From the NCBI GenBank assembly GCA_903900975.1, contig CAIUPE010000117.1, positions 1-35,318 of the forward strand: a DNA stretch of 35,318 nt. Reading direction: 5' to 3'. Each line of letters starts with the position of its first letter. The first letter of the stretch is position 1. A program made the position numbers and the translations under genes. The DNA is from an uncultured Hyphomicrobiales bacterium. Lineage in GTDB: Bacteria; Pseudomonadota; Alphaproteobacteria; Rhizobiales; Beijerinckiaceae. Positions 25,826 to 33,016 of this stretch are shown here, in pieces. The notes beneath the pieces are model-generated. The model was given only the letters and a program-made list of their open reading frames with translations. It was not told the DNA's origin and did no database searches.

Positions 25826-26118
25826 TATTTCTGCCAAGGCAAGGGAGCGGCCATCAGTCGCTCATAGCCCGCACCCGAAGGTGGTCGGTCAAGTTGCTCA
25901 GTAAACTGAGCGAAGGTATCCGCATCAACCCGGATGAGCGTTTGATCGAGCAGGGACTCTTCAGCTGCCCGACGGGCCGCATCGATCATAAATTCCGAAC
26001 GCGTCTTGCTCTGGGCGCTCGCGGCACGGTCAATCAAATCGCGCACATCTTCCCGAATGCGCAAATTCACTGCGCGGGTTTCAGGCTTTGAGGCGGTGAC
26101 GGCATCAAAATGTTTCAT
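25825..26118 (-). CDS. TacA-like (DUF1778) antitoxin
   Basis: The 97-residue protein has a ribbon-helix-helix N-terminal half (AVNLRIREDVRDLIDRAAS...RSEFMIDAARRAAEE) and a C-terminal toxin-binding tail ending PLPWQK. This is the DUF1778 antitoxin layout that pairs with GNAT toxins. It is intact, overlaps the toxin start by one base, and has a perfect palindrome upstream where it would repress its own promoter. Confidence 0.9.
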   Translation of the reverse strand: MKHFDAVTASKPETRAVNLRIREDVRDLIDRAASAQSKTRSEFMIDAARRAAEESLLDQTLIRVDADTFAQFTEQLDRPPSGAGYERLMAAPLPWQK

Positions 26119-26137
26119 TCAAAAAGGATAACACGCC

Positions 26138-26156
26138 AGATACACAATGTGTATCT
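26138..26156. promoter_or_regulatory. Operator-like palindrome upstream of the tacA-like gene
   Basis: AGATACACA-A-TGTGTATCT is a perfect 19-nt palindrome about 20 bp upstream of the antitoxin ATG, as expected for autoregulation by a ribbon-helix-helix antitoxin. Confidence 0.65.
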
Positions 26157-26212
26157 CAATTTAACCGCTGGCTTATGAGCGTAAAAATTATTTCTTCGGC
26201 ACCCGTCGCCGC

Positions 26213-26659
26213 CTAAAGCTTCACATCATAGGTTACCCATTTGGTCTTCTCGGCGACTTTGTCATAGAGGCTGCGGGCGCGGTAGTTGTCCTCTGCTGTG
26301 ATCCAGCGAATAACCGTCCAGTTGCGCTTTTTGCCCTCGGAGGCGACCGCTTCAATCAGGGCCTTGGCCGTGCCCGAGCCGCGGGCGTCGGGTGATACAA
26401 AGAGATCATCGAGAAAGCCGCCGGTGGAAGCCGAGAGCGGGCGCGCGAAGGGGCGGTAATGGGTGAGGCCGATTAGCGTGCCGTCAGCCGCTTCCGCCAC
26501 AAAGCCGTTGGTTTCGTGCGCTGGATTATGCAGCCACGACCAGACGGTCTCGCGCATTTCAGGCGTTTGGGTGACTTTGTAAAACGCGGCATAACCGGCA
26601 TAGAGCGCATCCCAGGCAGCGCGGTCTTTGGGCTCTACGGGGCGGATGGTGAGGGACAT
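26213..26659 (-). CDS. GNAT-family N-acetyltransferase
   Basis: The 148-residue protein is a single GNAT domain. It begins MSLTIRPVEPKDRAAWDALY, has the acetyl-CoA loop ARGSGTAKALIEA after FLDDLFVSPD, and ends with the NYRARSLYDKVAEKT motif. It probably acetylates a small amine, but the substrate is unknown. AAGGA lies nine bases before the ATG. It is separate from the neighbouring toxin-antitoxin pair and has normal length. Confidence 0.88.
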   Translation of the reverse strand: MSLTIRPVEPKDRAAWDALYAGYAAFYKVTQTPEMRETVWSWLHNPAHETNGFVAEAADGTLIGLTHYRPFARPLSASTGGFLDDLFVSPDARGSGTAKALIEAVASEGKKRNWTVIRWITAEDNYRARSLYDKVAEKTKWVTYDVKL

Positions 26660-26687
26660 AAGGGACGTTCCTTTGGTGAATAAGTGT

Positions 26688-26806
26688 CGTCATTACGAGC
26701 GATGAGCGTAGTAACCCAGCTGATTGTGCCGGACAAACGATGATATAACCATAGAGTTTCTATAATTTACTCTAGCTGGGTTGCTTCGCGTTCGCTCGCA
26801 ATGACG
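26688..26806. repeat. MITE-like palindromic repeat between the GNAT and mutL genes
   Basis: Imperfect inverted arms (26688-26721 and 26774-26806) flank an AT-richer core of about 50 bp. The arm TGGGTTGCTTCGCGTTCGCT...CAATGACG resembles a dispersed palindromic repeat common in many bacterial genomes. It fills the gap after mutL and could fold as a long hairpin that ends transcription. No coding potential was seen. Confidence 0.65.
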
Positions 26807-26815
26807 GTTGAAAGG

Positions 26816-28618
26816 TTACGATCTCCCGAACAGCCGTTCAATATCGCTGAGCTTGAGCTCCACATAAGTCGGCCGGCCGTGGTTGCATTGGCCGGAATTG
26901 GGAGTTGCTTCCATTTCGCGTAAGAGCGCGTCCATCTCCTCAGGTCGAAGGCGTCTTCCTGCGCGCACAGAGTGGTGGCAAGCGAAGGTGGCGAGCACGT
27001 GGTCGAGCCGGTCTTCCAACGCCAGCGTTGTGCCCCATTCTTCCATACCGTCGATGAGGTCATGGATGAGGGCTGACACATCGCTGTCGCCAAGGGCGGC
27101 GGGAACTTCAGAGACCGCAATCGCGCCTTGGCCGAAGGGTTCAAGCACAAGGCCCAATTCGGCGAGTACCGGCGCACGGTCAACCAATTTTTGCGCGTCG
27201 GACGGATCGAGATCAATCACGGCGGGGATCAGCAGGATTTGGCGGGCGATGGCACGGGTCGCGCGCTCGCGTTTGAGGCGCTCATAGACCAATCGCTCAT
27301 GGGCGGCGTGTTGATCGACAATCACAATACCGTCGGTGGTTTGCGCCACCACATAAGTGCCATGAAGCTGCGCGCGAGCCGCGCCCAGAGGATGCGCGGT
27401 ATCAGCAAGGCTCGGCTCGGTGGCGGCGATACGTTGGTCGGTGGAGGGCGTTGCCAGCCCCTCGAAGCTCGCTTGTGCCGTCTCACTAAAGCCCGGAGAG
27501 GCGGGGGATTGCCGCCAATCCCAATGTGTCGGGCGTTGTTGTGGGCTATAGGATCCGCCACCGCTATAGGGCCTCAGCGCATCAAGCGTGCGCGAGGCGA
27601 CGGTAGAGGAAGCGCGGTGGCCTGCACCTGCCAAGGCATCGCGGATGGCCCCGATGATCAGCCCGCGGATGAGGCCAGGATCACGAAACCGCACTTCGCT
27701 TTTGGCCGGATGCACATTCACATCGACGAGATGGGACGGCACCTCGATAAACAGCGCTGCGGCCGGATGGCGGCCATTCGGCACATGGTCTTGATAGGCG
27801 GCTTTGATGGCACCAACCAACACACGGTCGCGCACGGGACGGCCATTGACGAAGAGATGCGCGCCATTTGCGGTGGGGCGGTGAAAGGTGCCAAGGCCCG
27901 CAAGGCCGAAGAGTCGGGCCTCTTCGCGCAGCGCGTCAATGGGCAGCGCGTTGTCGGTGAAATCTTTGCTCATGATGCGGCTGATGCGGCGTTTGAGCGC
28001 CTCGGCGTCGGCGCCGCCTTCATCGGGATAATCGATCAGCGTGCCGCTATCATGGCTTAAGGTGAACCGGATATCGGGATGCGCCATGGCGATGCGCTTG
28101 ATCATGTCAGCGGTGGCTTGCGCCTCGGCCCGATCCGTTTTGAGGAATTTAAGGCGCGCGGGCGTGGCATAAAATAGGTCTGCGACTTCTACCCTTGTGC
28201 CGCGCTCAAACGAGGCGGGTTTAACACCGTGTTTGATGCCCGCATCGACAAGGATGGAGGAGCCATGCGAGGCTTCCGCGCGACGGGTAGTAATCGAAAG
28301 GCGAGCCACCGCGCCGATGGATGGCAAGGCCTCGCCGCGAAAGCCTAGGGTTTTAATGGCGAGCAAATCATCATCGGGGAGTTTCGACGTCGCATGGCGC
28401 TCAACCGCTAAAGCGAGATCGTCGGCGCTCATGCCCGAGCCGTCATCGGTGACGCGGATCAGGCGACGCCCGCCCTGTTCGATCACGATTTCGATGCGGG
28501 AAGCGCCTGCATCAATCGCGTTCTCGACGATTTCCTTCACCGCCGAAGCCGGACGCTCCACCACCTCGCCAGCAGCGATGCGGTCGATCAGGATCGGGTC
28601 AAGGCGGCGAATGGTCAT
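26816..28618 (-). CDS. mutL: DNA mismatch repair protein MutL
   Basis: The 600-residue protein has the N-terminal GHKL ATPase motifs: KEIVENAIDAGA with Glu29, DDGSGM, and GFRGEALPSIGAV. A variable linker near 340-410 follows, then the C-terminal dimerisation domain. It carries the endonuclease motif DQHAAHERLVYE plus CHHSVRAG and CNHGRP, so it should nick DNA itself, as in bacteria without MutH. Length is normal. No good ribosome site precedes the ATG. Confidence 0.96.
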   Translation of the reverse strand: MTIRRLDPILIDRIAAGEVVERPASAVKEIVENAIDAGASRIEIVIEQGGRRLIRVTDDGSGMSADDLALAVERHATSKLPDDDLLAIKTLGFRGEALPSIGAVARLSITTRRAEASHGSSILVDAGIKHGVKPASFERGTRVEVADLFYATPARLKFLKTDRAEAQATADMIKRIAMAHPDIRFTLSHDSGTLIDYPDEGGADAEALKRRISRIMSKDFTDNALPIDALREEARLFGLAGLGTFHRPTANGAHLFVNGRPVRDRVLVGAIKAAYQDHVPNGRHPAAALFIEVPSHLVDVNVHPAKSEVRFRDPGLIRGLIIGAIRDALAGAGHRASSTVASRTLDALRPYSGGGSYSPQQRPTHWDWRQSPASPGFSETAQASFEGLATPSTDQRIAATEPSLADTAHPLGAARAQLHGTYVVAQTTDGIVIVDQHAAHERLVYERLKRERATRAIARQILLIPAVIDLDPSDAQKLVDRAPVLAELGLVLEPFGQGAIAVSEVPAALGDSDVSALIHDLIDGMEEWGTTLALEDRLDHVLATFACHHSVRAGRRLRPEEMDALLREMEATPNSGQCNHGRPTYVELKLSDIERLFGRS

Positions 28619-28642
28619 AAAGGGAGGAATGGTCTGGATTCG

Positions 28643-28984
28643 TTAGGAAGACAAGGTGGATTGCACTACCGCTTCCACCACCTCTGGATTTCGCTCAATC
28701 ACCCGCAGCAGGGTTGCTGCAGCGGGATCAGGGTGCCTGCGGCCTTGCTCCCAGCCTTCTAAGGTACGGGCAGGGATGCCGAAGCGTTTGGCGAAATCCT
28801 TTGGCGATTTCGACACCGCTTTGCGGATGGTTTTGACGCGATCAGCCGTAATGGTGGGATAAGAAACCACGGTGAGTTCAAGTTCGCCGCGCTTCCAAGC
28901 GATGGCTTCTTGGAGGGCTTCGATAAGGCCTGCGCCGAAGGATGTATCCTCGTCACTTGTTCCGAATTTTGCCGTTTTAGCCAT
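28643..28984 (-). CDS. HTH-type antitoxin of a RelE-like toxin-antitoxin pair
   Basis: The 113-residue protein starts at MAKTAKFGTS. It has an acidic N-terminal half and a C-terminal XRE helix-turn-helix (SPKDFAKRFGIPARTLEGWEQGRRHPDPAAATLLRVI), the layout of HigA/NadS-type antitoxins whose genes follow the toxin. Its ATG overlaps the toxin's final codons by 8 bp. It is intact and probably represses the pair through the palindrome at 29315-29329. Confidence 0.87.
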   Translation of the reverse strand: MAKTAKFGTSDEDTSFGAGLIEALQEAIAWKRGELELTVVSYPTITADRVKTIRKAVSKSPKDFAKRFGIPARTLEGWEQGRRHPDPAAATLLRVIERNPEVVEAVVQSTLSS

Positions 28985-29305
28985 GATCAAATTCCTCGAG
29001 AAACCGCCGTATTTCTTTTCTTTGGCGCTCCGACAGATCAGCTTGCTCGGTCTTCGCATAGGCTCTGAGCATCACGATAATTTCTTTTACCATCAACACC
29101 AGATAGATCGCTCGCCCACCGCCGCTTTTGCCAATATTTCTACTTTTTAAGGCAAACCGGATTTTACGGACGCCCTTCATGCCTTGGATACGGTCCCCGC
29201 TCTCCGGTTTTCGATCAATTCGGTAAGGAGCGCTTCGTAATCCTCGCTGGTGGCGCCAACGCGGGCAAAGTCTTTTATGAAGGTTTTTGTCCGTATAATC
29301 TTCAT
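28977..29305 (-). pseudogene. RelE/HigB-like toxin with a one-base frameshift
   Basis: From ATG 29305 the first frame reads MKIIRTKTFIKDFARVGATSEDYEALLTELIEN, the usual N-terminus of RelE-type ribosome-dependent RNases. It then runs off and stops at 29177, after 42 residues. The next frame continues PESGDRIQGMKGVRKIRFA...GGGRAIYLVLMVKE...AYAKTEQADLSERQRKEI, the rest of the family. One missing C (AACCGG, near 29204-29207, where AACCCGG would restore ELIENPESGD) explains the shift. A short-homopolymer sequencing error is a real alternative. Confidence 0.83.
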
Positions 29306-29314
29306 AACGAAACA

Positions 29315-29329
29315 TACGCCAATGGCGTA
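29315..29329. promoter_or_regulatory. Operator-like palindrome upstream of the RelE-like pair
   Basis: TACGCCA-A-TGGCGTA is a perfect 15-nt palindrome, 10 bp before the toxin start, fitting autoregulation by the HTH antitoxin. Confidence 0.6.
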
Positions 29330-29378
29330 AGATCGTCAAATGAAAATCAGGGGTATCTTTAGGGAAGTCTATAACCGT

Positions 29379-30653
29379 TCACATTCCAACCGGGCGCCCC
29401 ACCACGGTGACGAACAGTTGCCCCTCGCCATATAAACGCTTCGCCACGCGGGTGGCTTCTTCACGGGTTACCGCGTCGATCAGCCCGTTACGACGGTCCA
29501 TATAATCGCGGCCGAGATTTTCGACCTGCATATGGGTGAGTTGGCCCGCGAGCTTGGTGGAGGTGTCAAAGCGCAGCGGATAGGAACCGATGAGGTATTT
29601 CTTGGCGATGTCGAGTTCTTCGTCGTTCGGACCGTCTTGCGCGAGCGAGGCGATTTCCGCTTCAATGATGGCAAGCGATTCGGCCGCGCGTTCGTTTTTC
29701 GTCGATGTGCCGCCCATATGCAGCGGGCCGTGATCGAACGGCGCAAGCTGGGCTGACACGGAATAGGCGAGCCCGCGCTTTTCGCGCACTTCGCGGAACA
29801 AGCGGGACGAGAACACGCCGCCGCCCAAAATATGGTTGACGACGCTCGCAGTGACAAAATCAGGATCGCTTTGCAACAACCCTTCCGCCCCAAAGCGGAT
29901 CGAGCTTTGCGGAATGTCGAGGTCGATCACTTTGCGGGTCCCGACCGCTTGTGGTTTTGCGATAGCAACCGGCGTCAGAGAAGCCTTGGCGGGCAGGGCA
30001 CCGAAAACACGTTCGAGTTCATTGGCCAAGGTTACCGCATCAATGGCACCGACCACCGCAATTTTGAGCGTTTCGCGCGCGAACACTTTGCTGCGGTAGG
30101 CGGTGAGGTCATCGCGCGTAATTGTGGGCAGGCTTTCGAGCGAGCCTTTGGTTGGACGCGCATAGGGATGGCCTGCGAAGGCGGTGGCAAACCAAGCACG
30201 GGCGGCCATGGCATCGGGATCATTGGCCTCGTTGCGAACGGACGCGATCAGTTGAGCGCGGACGCGCTCGATCGGCTCGGCATCGAGGCGTGCTTCGTTG
30301 AGCGCCAAACGGAACATATCAAAGGCTTCGTCGCGATGACGTGCCAAAGTGCGTAGCTGGCCGGAAATCTGGTCGCGAGACGCGGAGAAACCGAGCTCGA
30401 TGGCAAAATCATCCAGCCGATCATGGAAGGCGGATGAATCATAGGGGCCCGCGCCTTCATCCAGCAGGCTGGCGAGGAAGGTGGCTGTGCCGGGCTTGGC
30501 CTCGGGGTCTTGCGAGGAACCGCCAAGCATGGCGATTTCCATCGCGATCAAGGGAACGGTGTAATCTTCGACCAGCCAGGCTTCGATGCCGGAAGTCGAA
30601 CGCACGACTTGGATGCGGGAAGCAAGGCTTGCCTTGGTGGAAACATCGTTCAT
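29379..30653 (-). CDS. M16-family peptidase-like protein, non-catalytic partner
   Basis: The 424-residue protein has the M16 (pitrilysin/MPP) fold with the conserved GGGVFSSRLFREVREKRGLAYSVSA. Where active members have HxxEH it reads TFLASLLDEG, so it lacks the zinc ligands. M16B enzymes commonly work as a pair of one catalytic and one inactive subunit, and the gene just upstream supplies the catalytic one. The ATG overlaps the upstream stop (TGATG). The pair is a conserved feature of alphaproteobacterial ileS-lspA operons; the substrate is unknown. Confidence 0.92.
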   Translation of the reverse strand: MNDVSTKASLASRIQVVRSTSGIEAWLVEDYTVPLIAMEIAMLGGSSQDPEAKPGTATFLASLLDEGAGPYDSSAFHDRLDDFAIELGFSASRDQISGQLRTLARHRDEAFDMFRLALNEARLDAEPIERVRAQLIASVRNEANDPDAMAARAWFATAFAGHPYARPTKGSLESLPTITRDDLTAYRSKVFARETLKIAVVGAIDAVTLANELERVFGALPAKASLTPVAIAKPQAVGTRKVIDLDIPQSSIRFGAEGLLQSDPDFVTASVVNHILGGGVFSSRLFREVREKRGLAYSVSAQLAPFDHGPLHMGGTSTKNERAAESLAIIEAEIASLAQDGPNDEELDIAKKYLIGSYPLRFDTSTKLAGQLTHMQVENLGRDYMDRRNGLIDAVTREEATRVAKRLYGEGQLFVTVVGRPVGM

Positions 30654-31948
30654 CAAGCAGCCTCGTCCTTCAAGAGATATCCCGTCACCACATGGCGGCG
30701 GTTGAGCCATTTTTTGGCAGCGGCCTGTACCGCCTCGGCGGTAACAGCTTCGATGGCGTCCGGCCATTCGGTGACATCGCGCACGGTGGAACCGGTGGCG
30801 AGCGCCGAGCCATACATGCGGGCGAGCGAGGATTGGCTGTCTTGTGCATAAATTGTATCGGCAATCAGCCTTGTCTTGGCGCGGCGCAGATCCTTGGCAT
30901 CGACCCCATGGGCGACGAGATCGGCCACCACCTGTTCCATGGCCGCTTCAAGTGCTTCAAGCGTGCCGTCGGGATGGGGCAGCGCATAGAGCATGAGACG
31001 TGAGCGATCAACCGCGGTGCTCTGATACCAAGCGCCCGCTGCGACGGCGATTTTTTGTTCCATGACCAATTTGCGATGTAATTGTCCGGTGCCGTGGGCG
31101 GATAGGATTTGCACCAGCACTTCGAGCGCTTCGGCCTCGCCTTTTTCTGCCGTCATATAGCTTGGCACAATCCAAGCAAGTTGCAGGGAGGGCTGTTCAA
31201 CCTTCGGATCGGCCAGCACCACCCGGCGTGCCGCTCGGGCTTCGGGTTCGCGCGGGCGATGGCGCTCGGGTTTGGAGCCACGGGGCGGAATACGGCCATA
31301 AGTGTCTTCGGCAAGGCGGACAACCTCGGTTTCTGTAATGTCGCCAGCCACGATCAGAATCGCGTTTTCAGGCGTATAAAACCGACGATAATAGCTGAGC
31401 GCGTCTTCACGGTTCAGCCCTTCGATCTCGTGCATATAACCGATGATAGGCTTACCATAGGGATGGTGGGTAAACAGGGTCGAGGCGAGCGACTCGCCCA
31501 ATTGAGCCGATGGATCGGTATCCGTGCGCATGCGCCGTTCTTCGATGACGACATCGCGCTCAGGATCGACCACGTCGTCGGATAGAACGAGGCCCGTCAT
31601 GCGATCCACCTCAAATTCCATCATGGTTTTGAGGTGCTCACGCGAGACGCGCTGGAAATAGGCGGTGTAATCATAGGACGTGAACGCGTTCTCTTGGCCG
31701 CCAAGGGCGGTGACCACATCGGAAAACTCGCCTTGCGGATGCTTGTCCGTGCCTTTGAACATCAAATGTTCAAGAAAATGCGCGATACCGGATTTGCCGA
31801 CGGGATCATCGGCCGAACCGTTGCGATACCAGACCATATGGGTCACAACGGGTGTGCGATGATCAGGAATGACCACGATTTCGAGCCCGTTATGCAGCGT
31901 AACATGCGCAATATCGGGCCCTTGATGGGATTGAGGCTCGGTGGTCAT
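30653..31948 (-). CDS. M16-family zinc metallopeptidase, catalytic subunit
   Basis: The 431-residue protein has the inverse zinc motif HFLEH at 57-61 (SGIAHFLEHLMFKGT) and a downstream acidic segment, MMEFEVDRM, carrying the third metal ligand region. It resembles mitochondrial-processing-peptidase-like bacterial enzymes. A ribosome site (AAGGAA) precedes the ATG. It forms a translationally coupled pair with the inactive homologue downstream. No signal peptide is evident, so it probably acts in the cytoplasm. Confidence 0.94.
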   Translation of the reverse strand: MTTEPQSHQGPDIAHVTLHNGLEIVVIPDHRTPVVTHMVWYRNGSADDPVGKSGIAHFLEHLMFKGTDKHPQGEFSDVVTALGGQENAFTSYDYTAYFQRVSREHLKTMMEFEVDRMTGLVLSDDVVDPERDVVIEERRMRTDTDPSAQLGESLASTLFTHHPYGKPIIGYMHEIEGLNREDALSYYRRFYTPENAILIVAGDITETEVVRLAEDTYGRIPPRGSKPERHRPREPEARAARRVVLADPKVEQPSLQLAWIVPSYMTAEKGEAEALEVLVQILSAHGTGQLHRKLVMEQKIAVAAGAWYQSTAVDRSRLMLYALPHPDGTLEALEAAMEQVVADLVAHGVDAKDLRRAKTRLIADTIYAQDSQSSLARMYGSALATGSTVRDVTEWPDAIEAVTAEAVQAAAKKWLNRRHVVTGYLLKDEAA

Positions 31949-32018
31949 GCAGTATTCCTTAGAGAAACAGCCGTTTTAGCGATATAGGCACCCGATATCC
32001 GATCAGGCAGCCTTCGGC

Positions 32019-32495
32019 TTACCAGAATTTGTACCAAGGCTTGTCGGTTTCGCCCGTAGCTGCCTTGGTGGCCGCCTCGATTTCCGGCGTGATGACCGCC
32101 TTTTTCTGAATTTCGGACGGCGGGTCTACCAACGCGTGTTTGCTGGCCGAAGGTTCCGGGAAGGTTTGGGTTATGAAGCTCGCAAAGGCCTGACCCGGAA
32201 CAAAGGGTGCGTCTTCTTCGGCCTTTTTCTTGGTCAGATCGGCATCTTTGACCCAGTTCGCATCACCCGGTTGCGCCAATTTCTTGGGCTTTGGGAGCTT
32301 TTGCGTGGGCGGTATCACGAGCGGGGCCCGCTCAGGTGGCTTTGTCAATTCTTCATTGGGCATCAAACCCAACGCGCCGAAGACGCTTTCGGTCATGTCC
32401 GCACGGGCAGGGGCGGCACCTAGCCCAACGACAACGAGCAGCGCTGCAGGAATAGAAAAAGTGGCTACGGGGGAGGTCAACAGTTTGTGTTTCAT
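32019..32495 (-). CDS. Small secreted protein of unknown function in the lspA operon
   Basis: The 158-residue protein has a signal peptide of about 32 residues (hydrophobic AALLVVVGLGAAPARA, cut before DM). A Pro/Lys-rich body follows (ERAPLVIPPTQKLPKPKKL), and the protein ends in KPWYKFW. The APLVIPP segment resembles the DUF3035/BamF-like proteins found after lspA in Alphaproteobacteria, but there is no lipobox Cys, so it is probably periplasmic. The start overlaps the lspA stop (ATGA). The family assignment is tentative. Confidence 0.78.
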   Translation of the reverse strand: MKHKLLTSPVATFSIPAALLVVVGLGAAPARADMTESVFGALGLMPNEELTKPPERAPLVIPPTQKLPKPKKLAQPGDANWVKDADLTKKKAEEDAPFVPGQAFASFITQTFPEPSASKHALVDPPSEIQKKAVITPEIEAATKAATGETDKPWYKFW

Positions 32496-33016
32496 AAAGA
32501 CGGTTCCTTCTCGGCCGAAGTCTTTACCAGTTGAGCATTACCTAACCATGAATCCGACAAAAGCAAGGCGACGGCCGCAACGATGGCGGCGTCGGCAATG
32601 TTGAAAACATACCAGTTCCACGTGCCCCAGTGGAGCAAAATAAAATCTACAACCGCACCGCGAAAAAAACGGTCGATTCCGTTGCCAATGGCGCCCCCTA
32701 CCAGTAGCCCGATGGCCAAGGCGGGCAACAAGCGGCGGCTTCGCCACAACCAGATGCTGAAGCCAATTGCGGCACCTGCCGAAAGGGCGACCAGAAGGTA
32801 GCGTCCCAGATCGGCATTTTGCTGGAACAAGCCGTAGGAGATGCCCCGATTCCACACCAGAACGAGGTCGATATAAGGGGATATCGTAACGGGGCCGGAA
32901 AATTCGAGATCAAGCACGCCGAGCGCATAGAATTTGCTACCTTGATCCATTACCAGAACCACGATGGCAGCGACGAGACCGATCAAACGCGCCTTGCCGT
33001 CACGCATGCGCGGCAT
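32492..33016 (-). CDS. lspA: Lipoprotein signal peptidase (signal peptidase II)
   Basis: The 174-residue inner-membrane aspartic protease has four hydrophobic segments. Conserved blocks are MDQGSK (Asp24), NRGISYGLF at 56-64, [15 protein letters not shown] with catalytic Asp124, and FNIAD with catalytic Asp142. It removes the signal peptide of lipoproteins after lipid is attached to the Cys. The gene overlaps the end of ileS by 17 bp and the next gene by 4 bp, the classic ileS-lspA arrangement. Confidence 0.96.
   Translation of the reverse strand: MPRMRDGKARLIGLVAAIVVLVMDQGSKFYALGVLDLEFSGPVTISPYIDLVLVWNRGISYGLFQQNADLGRYLLVALSAGAAIGFSIWLWRSRRLLPALAIGLLVGGAIGNGIDRFFRGAVVDFILLHWGTWNWYVFNIADAAIVAAVALLLSDSWLGNAQLVKTSAEKEPSL

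Noticed and set aside
27128-28060. 310-codon plus-strand frame opposite mutL
   Set aside because: MutL is clearly encoded on the minus strand with all its motifs.
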